From positions 115,894 through 179,893 of the forward strand of contig WTGB01000165.1 in the NCBI GenBank assembly GCA_011523735.1: 64,000 nt of DNA, read 5' to 3'. Source of the stretch: Chloroflexota bacterium (lineage in GTDB: Bacteria > Chloroflexota > Anaerolineae > Aggregatilineales > Phototrophicaceae). The notes below the pieces were generated by a model, which searched no databases, had not been told where the DNA came from, and worked only from the letters and a program-made list of their open reading frames with translations. Position numbers and translations under genes: made by a program. This document shows positions 17,768-27,208 of this stretch, piece after piece (the first letter of the stretch is position 1; each line of letters opens with the position of its first letter).

Positions 17768-18810
17768 TGTTAACACTCTTTGCCTTTGTCATCGTATTTA
17801 ATGCCGCCTTGGCGACAGCGTTGCTCGCGATCCCGCTGGCGCGCTTGCTGAGTTTTCGCTTTGGGATCATCTCCGTACCTGGCGGCCGCCGTCAAGAACC
17901 CACGCCCATGGCAAAAATGGGCGGCTTGGCGATTTTTCTCGGCTTCACTGTCGGCATCATCCTGGCGCAGTTTGTCGCCGTCGAAAGACAAGATCCCAAC
18001 GAGATAACTCGGCTGGCGGGCTTAGTCTTAGGTAGCGTCGTCATAGCTGTCTTGGGGATAGCCGACGACATTCTTGATCTCAACTATATGCAGATTTTTC
18101 TGGGCCAGGCTTTAACTTCAGCGGTCGCCATCGCGTTCCAAATCTTCATTGAATTCTTCACTAATCCTTTTACTGGCGCGCAAACAGACCCCTGGTCTCC
18201 CGTAATCACAGTGGCGCTGACTTTGTTCTGGCTTGTTCTGATGATGAATACGGTGAATTTGCTCGACGGCTCAGATGGCTTGGCTGCTGGTATCGCATTG
18301 ATCGCCAGCATTGTGCTCTTTCTCAATAGCGCGCTTCTGCAGCAGCCAGCTCAAACGAGCGTAAGCCTCCTGCCTCTGGCTTTGACCGGCGCCCTGGTTG
18401 GTTTCCTCATTCACAACTTCTATCCTGCTCGTGTGTATATGGGCGGGAGCGCCTGGTTTCTCGGCTACGCCCTGGGCTCACTGAGCATCATCGGCGGCGC
18501 CAAGATGGCGACCATCCTGCTGGTCATGGGCTTGCCGCTAATGGACCTCGGCTGGCAAATGGTCAACCGGCTGCGCCATGGGAATAACCCCTTCCGTGGT
18601 GATCGGGGCCATCTTCACTTTAGACTGCTCGATTCGGGAGTGCTTAGTCCACGGCAGTTGGCGCTGTCTTATTATGTTTTCTGCGCCTTTTTCGGCATCC
18701 TTACACTGATCACCACCAGCGAAATGTTCAAATTCATCGCCTTCGCTGTCATGCTGATCTGCATCGCCATTGGCTTCATCGCATTGGGGCGCAGTTCCAC
18801 CCTGAAATAA
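17767..18810 (+). CDS. Undecaprenyl-phosphate sugar-1-phosphate transferase (WecA/TagO/MraY family)
   Basis: 347 residues and about ten membrane helices. Transfers a sugar-1-phosphate, typically GlcNAc-1-phosphate, to undecaprenyl phosphate to start a surface polysaccharide or wall polymer. Family motifs: PTPMAKMGGLAIF; the Mg2+-binding ADDILDLNY; NTVNLLDGSDGLAAG; and the late cytoplasmic loop GDRGHLHFRLLDSG (HIHH-type loop with HLHFRL). It resembles WecA/TagO more than MraY, and no mur genes are nearby. Likely supplies the exopolysaccharide pathway encoded at 47-56 kb. The start overlaps upp. Confidence 0.88.
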   Translation: MLTLFAFVIVFNAALATALLAIPLARLLSFRFGIISVPGGRRQEPTPMAKMGGLAIFLGFTVGIILAQFVAVERQDPNEITRLAGLVLGSVVIAVLGIADDILDLNYMQIFLGQALTSAVAIAFQIFIEFFTNPFTGAQTDPWSPVITVALTLFWLVLMMNTVNLLDGSDGLAAGIALIASIVLFLNSALLQQPAQTSVSLLPLALTGALVGFLIHNFYPARVYMGGSAWFLGYALGSLSIIGGAKMATILLVMGLPLMDLGWQMVNRLRHGNNPFRGDRGHLHFRLLDSGVLSPRQLALSYYVFCAFFGILTLITTSEMFKFIAFAVMLICIAIGFIALGRSSTLK

Positions 18811-18811
18811 T

Positions 18812-20329
18812 TTACCTCTCATGATCAAGAAATTCATCACCATCGATGTAAGGATCATCGTCATCAAAAGCCACATACTTGAGTTCGCGGTCATCGCCAT
18901 CCTCCGCCTGCTCCGATACAGATTCCTTGCGTTCTGACGGCTTCGGCGCTGGCCGCGTCCGGCTTTGTCGCTTGGCGGTTCTTTCCGGGTGTTGCCCTGG
19001 CTTGTCTTCCGCCGCAGAACCCACCGTCACATCCGGTCCATCCCTCGAATCTGGCTCGCCTATTAGGCTTTCCGCTTCTATGTCACTCCCGCGCGAGGCC
19101 ATAACAAAAGGCCGCGTGAAAGGTTCAGCTTCCTCCATATCTGCCGTTGCTTGCCATTCCTCGCTCTCATTGCCCGCCGAATCCCAGTTCACAAAGGGAC
19201 GATCAAATGGCGCGTCCTCGCGATCTTCTAGCGGCATGATTAAAATGTCTTTCTCCCGGTCCTGTGCCGCTCGTGTGGGACTATCAGCTGAGACTGGTTT
19301 CGCTTGAGCGAGCGATTGTTTGTCCTTTCCACTGCCGGAAGAACCAGGTGCTGGCGTCCCCTCCTCTGGACTTTGGCCGGTTGCAATCTCATCTGGGTTG
19401 AAGACCGCGACAGCGCTGCGGCTGACAGGTTCTCTGCCTGGCGGACCTGGTATAGGCAGCTTAATCTCATAAATGGAGTTCAGAGGCGGCGCGGACCGAG
19501 GTTTCAGTTGCGGGACCTGGGACTTACTCGATCCACGCTGTTGATTCAGTTTGATTTGCCGCGCTTCCTGATCCGACATCGTAATCATCTTGCCATCGCG
19601 GAAACTGGCGCTCCGGTTCGAAAGGCCTTCGATCAGCGCCTCGACTGTGCCAAGAACAAGCACCGCGCATAGATTGACAAACGTAATCTGTCCAATGATC
19701 AATCCGATGCTGCCCAACAGCGCCTCGATAAAACTCGCGATGGCTGGATTGCTCCCGCCCGCGACTCGCCAGATGCCAAGAGCCAGGAAGGGCGAAGCGC
19801 AAAAAACCAAAGCTTTCTCTCGCCGGTCTGAGCGACTGGCAAATGTGGGGATCATCGTGTTCGCGATGACGAAAGCCAGGTAGAACCACAGCCACACATC
19901 CGCAGTTCGGGTCAACATCGCCACCGCCTCGACCAAACTGTCTAGAGATCCGTCCGCCACGAGCTTGAGCAATGCCTCCCATTGGAAGACATGTGCGGCA
20001 ATCGCCCAAAGCGCCGCCATGCCGGCCGCCACCGGGCATAGCTTGATGACAAGCCGCTTCGCCCGTCCAGCATCCTCAGCCAGTCGAATGAAATTCAGGC
20101 GGAGCTCGCCAATTTCCTGCGGCTCCGGAAACCCAATCGAGCGTTCAGCGCGCACGTTGAGCAAGCTCGCCGCCAGCCATAACACCGCTTCATGCAATAT
20201 GATGCCTGGCAGAAATATGATGTAGTAGAGAATTGTCGTGATCTGAAAATTGTTGCTCAGCAACCAGCCGACTTTGAAGATATGCTGATGCAGCCAACGC
20301 TCGATTTGGCGAAACAAGAGGAAGAGCAA
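18812..20329 (-). CDS. Membrane protein with degenerate M50-like HExxH site and acidic cytoplasmic tail
   Basis: About 505 residues. Residues 1-250 form several membrane helices. LPGIILHEAVLWLAASLLNVRA resembles the first helix of membrane metalloproteases (HExxH), but the second histidine is replaced by leucine (H46-E47-A-V-L50), so zinc binding is doubtful. The remaining ~250 residues are a low-complexity, Pro/Ser/Asp/Glu-rich tail containing repeated FxRPFV motifs (PFDRPFVNW, PFTRPFVMA). The start is uncertain: the first usable codon given here is TTG, with in-frame CTG codons upstream after tpiA and an AGGGA sequence near one of them. It directly follows tpiA. Function unknown. Confidence 0.6.
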   Translation of the reverse strand: MLFLLFRQIERWLHQHIFKVGWLLSNNFQITTILYYIIFLPGIILHEAVLWLAASLLNVRAERSIGFPEPQEIGELRLNFIRLAEDAGRAKRLVIKLCPVAAGMAALWAIAAHVFQWEALLKLVADGSLDSLVEAVAMLTRTADVWLWFYLAFVIANTMIPTFASRSDRREKALVFCASPFLALGIWRVAGGSNPAIASFIEALLGSIGLIIGQITFVNLCAVLVLGTVEALIEGLSNRSASFRDGKMITMSDQEARQIKLNQQRGSSKSQVPQLKPRSAPPLNSIYEIKLPIPGPPGREPVSRSAVAVFNPDEIATGQSPEEGTPAPGSSGSGKDKQSLAQAKPVSADSPTRAAQDREKDILIMPLEDREDAPFDRPFVNWDSAGNESEEWQATADMEEAEPFTRPFVMASRGSDIEAESLIGEPDSRDGPDVTVGSAAEDKPGQHPERTAKRQSRTRPAPKPSERKESVSEQAEDGDDRELKYVAFDDDDPYIDGDEFLDHER

Positions 20330-20372
20330 CCCCAGCCCGAATGCCAGGGCGAGGAAATCCAGTTCTCTCAGT

Positions 20373-21146
20373 TCATTGTCCCTTCACTCGCGCCGCGATT
20401 TCGATAAGCCCCGCGAAGTCCTCGACCTGCAAGGACGCGCCACCGACCAAGGCGCCATCGATATTCGGCTGGGACATGAACTCTTCCATATTCCCTGGTT
20501 TCACGCTGCCGCCATACTGAATGCGGATGCCATCAGCAATATCGTCATCGTAGAGCGCGCGGACCGTATCGCGCAGGGCCGACTTGATGATCGCATCCGC
20601 CATCTCGCCACTTGCGCTCCTGCCTGTGCCGATTGCCCAGATCGGTTCATAAGCGATGACGACATTCGCCATATCACTCGCGCTTATGCCTTCCAGCGCC
20701 GCGCTTACTTGCGAGCGGACAAAATCTATCGTTTCGCCGGCTTCGTTCTGTGCCAGGCTCTCTCCCACCGCGATGATCGGTCGCAGGCCGCCAGCCAAAA
20801 TCGCCTTCGCCTTGCGATTCACAGTGTCGTCAGTCTCGTTCAAATAAGCTCGACACTCCGAGTGACCGATGATGACATAGCTGACAAACGGACGTAGCAT
20901 CGCGGCAGATACTTCTGAAGTGTAAGCGCCATCGGTCGCCCAATGCCCGTCTTGAGCCGCCGCTTTCAGCTCAGTCCCCTTCAGCGCCTCGGCGACTCCC
21001 GTCAGCGCCAGAAACGTGGGTGCGACGACGCGCTCGACATTCTCAAACCGCTGCACCTTCGGCGCGAGTTCCCGCACAAAGGCGACTGCTTCATCCGGCG
21101 ATTTATTCATTTTCCAATTGCCACAGATGATTGGCCTTCTCGCCAT
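20373..21146 (-). CDS. tpiA: Triosephosphate isomerase
   Basis: 257 residues, full length. Interconverts dihydroxyacetone phosphate and glyceraldehyde 3-phosphate. Motifs: opening RRPIICGNWKMNKS with the catalytic Lys; VIIGHSECRAYLNE with catalytic His; the catalytic Glu in VIAYEPIWAIGTG; and phosphate-binding YGGSVKPGN and GALVGGASL. AGGAG lies 8 bases upstream. Follows pgk on the same strand, separated by repeat copy B. Confidence 0.97.
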   Translation of the reverse strand: MARRPIICGNWKMNKSPDEAVAFVRELAPKVQRFENVERVVAPTFLALTGVAEALKGTELKAAAQDGHWATDGAYTSEVSAAMLRPFVSYVIIGHSECRAYLNETDDTVNRKAKAILAGGLRPIIAVGESLAQNEAGETIDFVRSQVSAALEGISASDMANVVIAYEPIWAIGTGRSASGEMADAIIKSALRDTVRALYDDDIADGIRIQYGGSVKPGNMEEFMSQPNIDGALVGGASLQVEDFAGLIEIAARVKGQ

Positions 21147-21159
21147 GGTCTGCTCCTCA

Positions 21160-21252
21160 TCTCTTTTTTACAAACCCCCTTGCTCATGCAAGAAGAGGGC
21201 TTGTTATTTTGTGTGAGCGCGATAGTTCTGTTCGCTGCCGCCGAACAGCTGT
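21160..21252 (+). repeat. Dispersed 95-bp intergenic repeat, copy B
   Basis: Same element as at 14668, in the pgk-tpiA gap, 14 bases upstream of tpiA in antisense orientation. The second hairpin here reads GCTG...CAGC where other copies have GC-rich arms, a paired change that keeps the stem. Confidence 0.78.
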
Positions 21253-21319
21253 CAGTCTACACTCTCAATTTTATCAGCGATTTTCTTGTGAATACCTGAT
21301 CGTGCGCGGGAATTTCGGT

Positions 21320-22507
21320 CTAGCGTTCGGTTAAAGCGGCGATGCCGGGCAAGTTCTTGCCTTCCAGCAACTCAAGGCTCGCGCCGCCGCCTGTCGAAAT
21401 ATGCGACATCTGTCCTGCCAGGCCCGCTTGCTCCACCGCCGCCGCCGAATCACCGCCGCCGACAATCGTGATGGCGCCCCGCTCCGTCTGCGCCGCCAAT
21501 GCCTTGGCTAGGCCGACTGTGCCCTTGGCGAAATTCGGCATTTCGAACACGCCCATCGGTCCATTCCAAACGATTGTCTTCGCGCCTTGCAAAGCCTTCT
21601 CGTAAGCTTCAACGGTGGCGGGACCGATATCCAGCGACTGCCAGCCGACCGGCAAATCTTTATCTGCGCCGACCACCTCTTGCATGGCGCCGTCGCTGAA
21701 GTCAGCAGCGATGCGCTGATCAAGCGGCAGCTTTAACTTTTCGCCCGCCGTCGCCAGCAGCTTGCGCGCGATATCCAGCGCTTCCCGCTCCACCAGCGAA
21801 TCAGCCATCTCTCGTCCTTGCGCCGCGAAGAAAGTATTCGCCATGCCGCCGCCAATCAATAATATATCCACCTTGCCCAGTAGCGCCTCGATGACATCAA
21901 TCTTGCCCGACACCTTGGCGCCGCCCAGGATCGCGACGAACGGTTTCCGCGGTTCTTCCAGCGCCGTCGCCAGATAGTCGATTTCTTTTTCCAATAGCAA
22001 GCCGGCCACCGCCTTCAATTGCGCCGCCACACCGACATTGGAGGCATGCGCCCGATGTGCCGTGCCGAAGGCATCGTTGACGAAGACATCGCCATGCCTC
22101 GAGAGCTGTTCGGCAAATGCGACATCGTTATCCGTTTCGCCGCGATGAAAGCGCGTGTTTTCCAGCAGAATCACACCGCCAGCCGGCAATGCGGCGATCG
22201 CTTCTGTTATTTTGCTGCCGATGCAGTCATCGACGAAAGCGACATCCATGTCGAGGAACTCAGCGAGCGAGCGCGCAACCGGCGCCAAGGACATTTCTGC
22301 TATCCTTTTGCCTTTCGGGCGACCCAAGTGTGACATCAGCACAATAGCTTTCGGTCCTTGGTTGAGAATATAACTGATGGTCGGCAGGGCAGCGACGATG
22401 CGCGTATCATCCGTGATCTCGCCATCCGCCAGCGGCACATTGAAATCGACCCGCACCAAGGCGCGTTTGCCCGCCAAGTCAACATCGCGCACGGTCATTT
22501 TCTTCAT
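21320..22507 (-). CDS. pgk: Phosphoglycerate kinase
   Basis: 395 residues. Makes ATP from 1,3-bisphosphoglycerate. The opening RVDFNVPLADGEITDDTRI, the substrate-binding MSHLGRPKG and ENTRFHRGE, the hinge FVAILGGAKVSGKIDVI, and the nucleotide-binding GGGDSAAAVEQ with STGGGASLELLEG are all present. A near-perfect GGAGGTGA ribosome site precedes the ATG. Located between gap (upstream, separated by a terminator) and tpiA. Confidence 0.97.
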   Translation of the reverse strand: MKKMTVRDVDLAGKRALVRVDFNVPLADGEITDDTRIVAALPTISYILNQGPKAIVLMSHLGRPKGKRIAEMSLAPVARSLAEFLDMDVAFVDDCIGSKITEAIAALPAGGVILLENTRFHRGETDNDVAFAEQLSRHGDVFVNDAFGTAHRAHASNVGVAAQLKAVAGLLLEKEIDYLATALEEPRKPFVAILGGAKVSGKIDVIEALLGKVDILLIGGGMANTFFAAQGREMADSLVEREALDIARKLLATAGEKLKLPLDQRIAADFSDGAMQEVVGADKDLPVGWQSLDIGPATVEAYEKALQGAKTIVWNGPMGVFEMPNFAKGTVGLAKALAAQTERGAITIVGGGDSAAAVEQAGLAGQMSHISTGGGASLELLEGKNLPGIAALTER

Positions 22508-22529
22508 ATCGCTTCACCTCCCGTCACAT

Positions 22530-22555
22530 AAAAAAAGCGAGGGAATCAGCCTCGC
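22530..22555 (-). terminator. Rho-independent terminator after gap
   Basis: On the minus strand: GCGAGG stem, short loop, CCTCGC, then seven T. It lies 26 bases after the gap stop and before the pgk ribosome site, so gap is probably a separate transcript, or attenuated before pgk. Confidence 0.75.
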
Positions 22556-22580
22556 CTTTATATTTGCTGCTCGATCCGCC

Positions 22581-23588
22581 CTAAAGACGTTCGCCGACAA
22601 ACTGCGTAAGATCGGCAGTACGGCAGGAATAGCCCCATTCATTGTCGTACCAGGTGATGACCTTGACCAGGTTGCCCGCCACATCTGTCGCCAACGCATC
22701 TACGATACTGGAATGCGGATTGCCTACATAATCGATTGATACAAGCGGCTCATGAGATACATCCAAGTAGCCTCGCATCGGTCCGGCAGCCGCTTCTTCA
22801 AGGGTATCGATCAGTTCATCCTTGCTCGGCACGCGCTCGACGCTGGCTACGAAGTCGACCAGCGATCCGGTCGGCGTCGGCACACGCACCGCCATGCCAT
22901 CGAACTTGCCTTTCAACTCCGGCACAACCAGCGCCACCGCTTGAGCCGCGCCGGTGCTTGTCGGGATGATGTTGACGGCGGCTGCCCGCGCCCGGCGCAA
23001 ATCGGAGTGGGGCAGGTCGAGAATCCTCTGGTCGGTGGTATAGCTGTGAATTGTCGTCATAAAGCCCTGCTGGATGCCGAAACTGTCATTGACCACTTTT
23101 GCTGGCGGCGCCAGGCAATTAGTCGTGCATGACGCATTGGACAGCACATGATGCGCGGTTGGGTCGTATTTGTCCTGATTGACCCCGAGCACAATCGTGA
23201 TATCCTCGCCTTTTGCCGGCGCGGAAATGATTACTTTCTTGGCGCCCGCGGCGATATGTTTGGACGCGCTCGCTTTGTCGCGGAATATGCCTGTGCTCTC
23301 GATGACGACTTCGACCCCCAATTCCCCCCAGGGCAATTGACCCGGATCGCGCTCCGAAAGCGCCTTGATCTCATTGCCATCTACAATCAGCGCCCCATCA
23401 GCCACTTCAACCGTGCCCGGATATAGCCCGTAATTGGAATCGTAGCGGAATAGATGCGCCATCGTGTTCAGATCGCCCAGATCGTTGAAGGCGACCACTT
23501 CCATATCATCTGGATAACGCTCAAGCATCGCCTTCAGCACTTGGCGGCCAATTCGTCCGAATCCGTTGATGCCGACGCGAATTGTCAT
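22581..23588 (-). CDS. gap: Glyceraldehyde-3-phosphate dehydrogenase
   Basis: 335 residues. Oxidises glyceraldehyde 3-phosphate with NAD and phosphate. NAD-binding opening [19 protein letters not shown], the active-site cysteine in [11 protein letters not shown], and the C-terminal [11 protein letters not shown] are present. AGGAG lies about 9 bases before the ATG. The stretch is typical of the type I glycolytic enzyme. An inverted repeat lies 50-67 bases upstream of the start and might be an operator. Confidence 0.97.
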   Translation of the reverse strand: MTIRVGINGFGRIGRQVLKAMLERYPDDMEVVAFNDLGDLNTMAHLFRYDSNYGLYPGTVEVADGALIVDGNEIKALSERDPGQLPWGELGVEVVIESTGIFRDKASASKHIAAGAKKVIISAPAKGEDITIVLGVNQDKYDPTAHHVLSNASCTTNCLAPPAKVVNDSFGIQQGFMTTIHSYTTDQRILDLPHSDLRRARAAAVNIIPTSTGAAQAVALVVPELKGKFDGMAVRVPTPTGSLVDFVASVERVPSKDELIDTLEEAAAGPMRGYLDVSHEPLVSIDYVGNPHSSIVDALATDVAGNLVKVITWYDNEWGYSCRTADLTQFVGERL

Positions 23589-23638
23589 TTTCTGCTCTCC
23601 TTCTCAACCTTGCGAATCCACTGGTATGACAATGTCCG

Positions 23639-23655
23639 TAGCTTAGTACAAGCTA
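23639..23655. promoter_or_regulatory. Inverted repeat upstream of gap, possible operator
   Basis: Perfect 6-bp arms TAGCTT / AAGCTA with a 5-base AGTAC centre, about 50 bases upstream of the gap start. Symmetry fits a dimeric repressor site, but no other copy was seen in the window, so the assignment is weak. Confidence 0.3.
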
Positions 23656-23722
23656 AGAAATAATTGAATGCTCAACCGTCGCAGGCTCCTGCGCGCCGTG
23701 GCAAGCCAGGCAAAACGCAGGC

Positions 23723-23739
23723 GCGACCCTGTGAGTCGC
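23723..23739. repeat. GCGAC/GTCGC hairpin motif, first of two
   Basis: GCGAC-CCTGTGA-GTCGC; almost the same motif (GGGCGACT-CTGTG-AGTCGCCC) occurs at 35050-35070. Both lie in intergenic DNA; the shared TGTGAGTCGCCC suggests a small dispersed palindromic repeat. Confidence 0.5.
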
Positions 23740-23769
23740 CCGCAAGCTCTCTTGCGTTTCGTTCCCGCC

Positions 23770-24666
23770 CTAACCGTAAGTGAGCAATTCACTCAGCCGA
23801 ACCGGCTGCAAATTCCAGTTCCGAAGAAATGCCACGATGCGCCTGATCGCCAGATAAGACGCTTTAAGAACATGATGCAATATGATCGTGCCGGGCCGCA
23901 TGTATGATTCATAGCTCTTCAGAATTGCGTCCACACATCTTTCCTCACAACTTGATTTAATGCACAGCGCGCCGTTCAAATCCCGGGTCCAGATGCTCGA
24001 ATAAATCTCATTGCTGTTCACACAGTCAACCGGGCTGTCATCGCGGCAGCTAGACGTGCATATTGAGTCTTGGGAGTCCAGCCCCCATAGAACCAACGGG
24101 ACGCCATACATCACCGACAACTCCTTCAAGGCGTCGGTAACCACGCCATACGGCGGACGGAGCCCGATCGGCTTGAAATTAGAACCAAGCGCGCGCCGCA
24201 TCACCTGCAAGGACGGTTCCATCTCTTCGTCGATCAGTTGCTGCAAACTGAAATCCTTGATGTCTCGGTGTGTATAGAGATGACAGCCGAATTCATGCCC
24301 CATGTCACGCATGCGGACATACATATTTTCATAACCCTCATGGGGGCGGACAAGATTGTTGCGAACAGCCAAGCCGACCGGGAAGAGCGTCAATGGTATA
24401 TTGAGTTGATGATACTCGCGACAGATCCGGAAGGCGTAGAATTCGCTCCACATGTCATCAAAACTCAAACATACTTTCCGCTCATTGGTGTAAACATGTC
24501 GTATAACCCGCGCTCGGCTCGCAGTTGATGAGTTGTCGTCTCCGCCCGAATGCGCGAGCGTCGACAGGCCGCTGCCCAACAGTGCTCCCGATGCTAGGCT
24601 CGCGCCCAATCGCATGAATTGACGCCGTGTAATCCCCGAATTCAAGTCTTTGCCAGCACTAGCCAT
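23770..24666 (-). CDS. Tat-exported polysaccharide deacetylase-like protein
   Basis: 298 residues from the ATG at 24666; an upstream TTG is possible. The N-terminus carries a twin-arginine signal (SGITRRQFMRLGA then a hydrophobic Ala/Gly/Ser stretch), so a folded, probably metal-containing protein is exported. The NodB-like domain shows SFDDMW (motif 1, with the catalytic base and a metal ligand), GCHLYTHRD (motif 2, the metal-binding HxxxH) and RPPYG (motif 3). Predicted to deacetylate an N-acetylated glycan. TFDDG is changed to SFDDM, a mild departure. Stands alone in its orientation next to the DUF1461 gene, 128-152 bases downstream of it. Confidence 0.82.
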   Translation of the reverse strand: MASAGKDLNSGITRRQFMRLGASLASGALLGSGLSTLAHSGGDDNSSTASRARVIRHVYTNERKVCLSFDDMWSEFYAFRICREYHQLNIPLTLFPVGLAVRNNLVRPHEGYENMYVRMRDMGHEFGCHLYTHRDIKDFSLQQLIDEEMEPSLQVMRRALGSNFKPIGLRPPYGVVTDALKELSVMYGVPLVLWGLDSQDSICTSSCRDDSPVDCVNSNEIYSSIWTRDLNGALCIKSSCEERCVDAILKSYESYMRPGTIILHHVLKASYLAIRRIVAFLRNWNLQPVRLSELLTYG

Positions 24667-24817
24667 AAAGGTCGCCTCACCTTGACTCAAGAAGCCCAGA
24701 CTTTAACCCAAAACCATGTCGATTCTCAAGTTTTCATTCGCTGCGGATATATGAAAGCTGGATCGGTGCCAAGCCAAATGGTCGCCTGTCCGCCCTGTCT
24801 GCCGCATAGAATGAATC

Positions 24818-25543
24818 TTAAGGACAGTACCGCTCCCACAGCCTGAGCAATACGAGAATCAAGAGTGCGCAACTGGATGTGAATATGCCAATCGCGAGGG
24901 CGGCGTCCACAAAGAGTTGTTCCGGATACAGCCGGATCAAGCTATCGGAAAAGGGAAAACGCCAACTGCCCACTGGGAAGAATAACTCATGAAAAATATC
25001 AAAAGCCCGGTCCCAGGCCGCCGCGCCAAAAACTCCCAGTGCCAGAATAATCATCAGTGTCAGAACGGCGCCCTGCGTCAAACCCAGCCTGACCTCCCGC
25101 AGAACATCAACACAACTATGACTGACAAAGTGCCGATAAAGTGCCGACAAAGCGCCTAAAATGGCGACGAAAAGGCATAGAAAGAAAAACGAAAATCCCG
25201 CTCTCAAAATATCTTTAACATCTACCAGATGCCCTAATTCCCTTGCGTTAAACAGCGGGCAAGGCGAGCTGCCACGGCACATGTCGTCCGGCGGGCGCAT
25301 AATGCTCGCCAGTGTATCGACCCCTTCGGCGCTGAAAAGAAAGCTGATCGCGTACATGCCATATTCAAGGCGGTCTGCGGTCGTGAAGCCGTAGGAATCC
25401 GCCGGGAAACCTGGTCGGGTATATTCGAAGCGCAGAAACTCGTAGCTCAGCAGCAGCCGAAGGCATCCCATCACGAGCAGGAATGGAACCGCCAATGCGA
25501 TGAACCAGCGTATGGCTTGCCGAATCAGGCGACCGCTAGTCAT
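24818..25543 (-). CDS. DUF1461 integral membrane protein
   Basis: 241 residues from the ATG at 25543 (longer upstream frame overlaps the preceding gene). Four to five membrane helices. YGFTTADRLEYGMYAISFL and GHLVDVKDILRAGF, of which the core motifs are DRLEYG and HLVDVKD, are the family's conserved blocks. Function of the family is unknown; it lies in the membrane. Its start overlaps the end of the spermidine-synthase-like gene by 8 bases, indicating co-transcription. Confidence 0.8.
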   Translation of the reverse strand: MTSGRLIRQAIRWFIALAVPFLLVMGCLRLLLSYEFLRFEYTRPGFPADSYGFTTADRLEYGMYAISFLFSAEGVDTLASIMRPPDDMCRGSSPCPLFNARELGHLVDVKDILRAGFSFFFLCLFVAILGALSALYRHFVSHSCVDVLREVRLGLTQGAVLTLMIILALGVFGAAAWDRAFDIFHELFFPVGSWRFPFSDSLIRLYPEQLFVDAALAIGIFTSSCALLILVLLRLWERYCP

Positions 25544-27182
25544 TTTCCAGCCGGAACTCGTCGGCGCGGCCCGCCAGCAGAAAGTCGAGCACGATCGAAT
25601 CCACCAGGCGCTCGACTGGCGCGCGGTCATCGGTGAAGATTATGTCGCTCTTTCCAAGCGGCGCGATCGCCTCTGCGGCGTCTTCAAGGATTGTAAAGAG
25701 GCGCGGATCGAGCCATGCGCTGCGATTTTCAGCATTTGCCCGCAAGTTATCCGTTGCGGTGGGCTGTACAGTCGCGACCAGAATTGTATTGAAGGACTGC
25801 GGCACATCAATTGCATGAACGCTTGGGAATACATGCAGCAAGGTGTTGGACAGCGCATCGACCAGACGGCGGTCGGTATCGGTGCGGCCGACGTTGATAG
25901 CGACTGCGCCATCAGCGCTGAGGCGCGCCTTGACCTCGCGGAAGAATTCCACTGTGCTGAGGTGCCAGGGGATATAGGGCGGGCGATAGGCGTCGATGCC
26001 GATCACGCTAAATCGTTCCTCGGTCTGGTTAAGCAGGAAGCGGCCATCGCCGACTTGCGCCCTGAGATTCGGCAAAGACGCGGTGTTCATGTCGAAATAC
26101 TCGGCGCCCACGGCGACTATTTCCGGATCCAGCTCAATCCCTGTGATGGGGATATCGCCATAAACCGCGCTGTATTGCCGTGGGATTGTGCCTGCCGCCA
26201 AGCCGATCAGCAGGAGCGATCTAACCTGATCGGCGCGGAAAGGCGGGTCGTTGAAATATGGCGCCGCCAGGAAATAGTCCCAAGTGCCGCCATAGAAGAT
26301 TTCGCTCTCGTGCCATTGGCTGTGTATGCCCTGCCCCTCATTGAGGTAGAGATAGCGATAACCGGCGGTGTCTTCCTGAACCTGAATATAATTGTAAGCG
26401 CTTTCTCCATCGTAAAGCAGTTGAGATCCAGTCGCGGGCGGACGCAGCGGCTCAGCCAGCGACGGCGCCGCGAGCAGCGCAATGACAAGCAGCATAGACA
26501 GATAGAGCAGGGCGCGGCGCTTATTGAGGCCGAGTAAAGTGACGAAACCAACCGCAAACAGCATGCCGGAGAATAAGAGAAAGGTGCGGGCAGTTCCGAT
26601 TTCCGGGATGGTGACAAGCACTGGCAGGAAGGTGCCGAGCAAGCTGCCGAGCGTACTGATAGCATAGACCTGGCCCGCGACCTTGCCGCTTTTGGCGAGG
26701 TCAGTCACCGCCAAGCGTATCACAAATGGGGAGACGGTTCCTAACAAAGTTACGGGCAGCGAAAACAGGAGCAGGATCACGATGAAAGAACCGAGCGCGA
26801 GCGCCGCTTCGGCGCCAAAGACAGCTTGAGCGGCCCGTGTTATGATGGGGCGCGCCACCAGCGGGATCAAGGCGCTCAGGAAGGCTGCCCAGAGGATGAC
26901 TTGCAGGAGCACATCGGCGCGCGGCAGCCGATCTGCCAGGCGACCTCCGAGGAAATAGCCGACCGTCAAATAGAGCAGCATCAAACCAATGACGTTGGCC
27001 CAGACCAGATTGCTATTGCCGAAGACATTGCCCAGCAGCCTCGACGCCGACAGTTCAATTGCCAGGGTGGTCATGCCGCTGACGAAAGCGATGAGATACA
27101 GGCTGCGCTTGCTGAGTTGACTTGCTGTTGCCAAATTATATTCCGGGAATAGCGACATCTGAGCCAAAAGCAACGAATTCAT
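25536..27182 (-). CDS. Fused membrane protein / spermidine-synthase-like protein
   Basis: About 548 residues. Residues ~20-235 are polytopic membrane helices; the C-terminal ~300 residues are a SAM-binding spermidine-synthase-like domain. Its motifs are YLYLNEGQGIHSQWH, LLLIGLAAGTIPRQY (SAM loop), TGIELDPEIV, and IDAYRPPYIPWHLSTVEFF (catalytic-Asp region). Such fused proteins are common and may aminopropylate polyamines, but several are of unproven activity. The start is uncertain: ATG at 27182 is used; an ATG at 27158 is possible. It is divergent from the GNAT gene, 26 bases apart. Confidence 0.82.
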   Translation of the reverse strand: MNSLLLAQMSLFPEYNLATASQLSKRSLYLIAFVSGMTTLAIELSASRLLGNVFGNSNLVWANVIGLMLLYLTVGYFLGGRLADRLPRADVLLQVILWAAFLSALIPLVARPIITRAAQAVFGAEAALALGSFIVILLLFSLPVTLLGTVSPFVIRLAVTDLAKSGKVAGQVYAISTLGSLLGTFLPVLVTIPEIGTARTFLLFSGMLFAVGFVTLLGLNKRRALLYLSMLLVIALLAAPSLAEPLRPPATGSQLLYDGESAYNYIQVQEDTAGYRYLYLNEGQGIHSQWHESEIFYGGTWDYFLAAPYFNDPPFRADQVRSLLLIGLAAGTIPRQYSAVYGDIPITGIELDPEIVAVGAEYFDMNTASLPNLRAQVGDGRFLLNQTEERFSVIGIDAYRPPYIPWHLSTVEFFREVKARLSADGAVAINVGRTDTDRRLVDALSNTLLHVFPSVHAIDVPQSFNTILVATVQPTATDNLRANAENRSAWLDPRLFTILEDAAEAIAPLGKSDIIFTDDRAPVERLVDSIVLDFLLAGRADEFRLEND

Positions 27183-27208
27183 TATCTGCCCGTGCAGGAG
27201 AAAAATCA

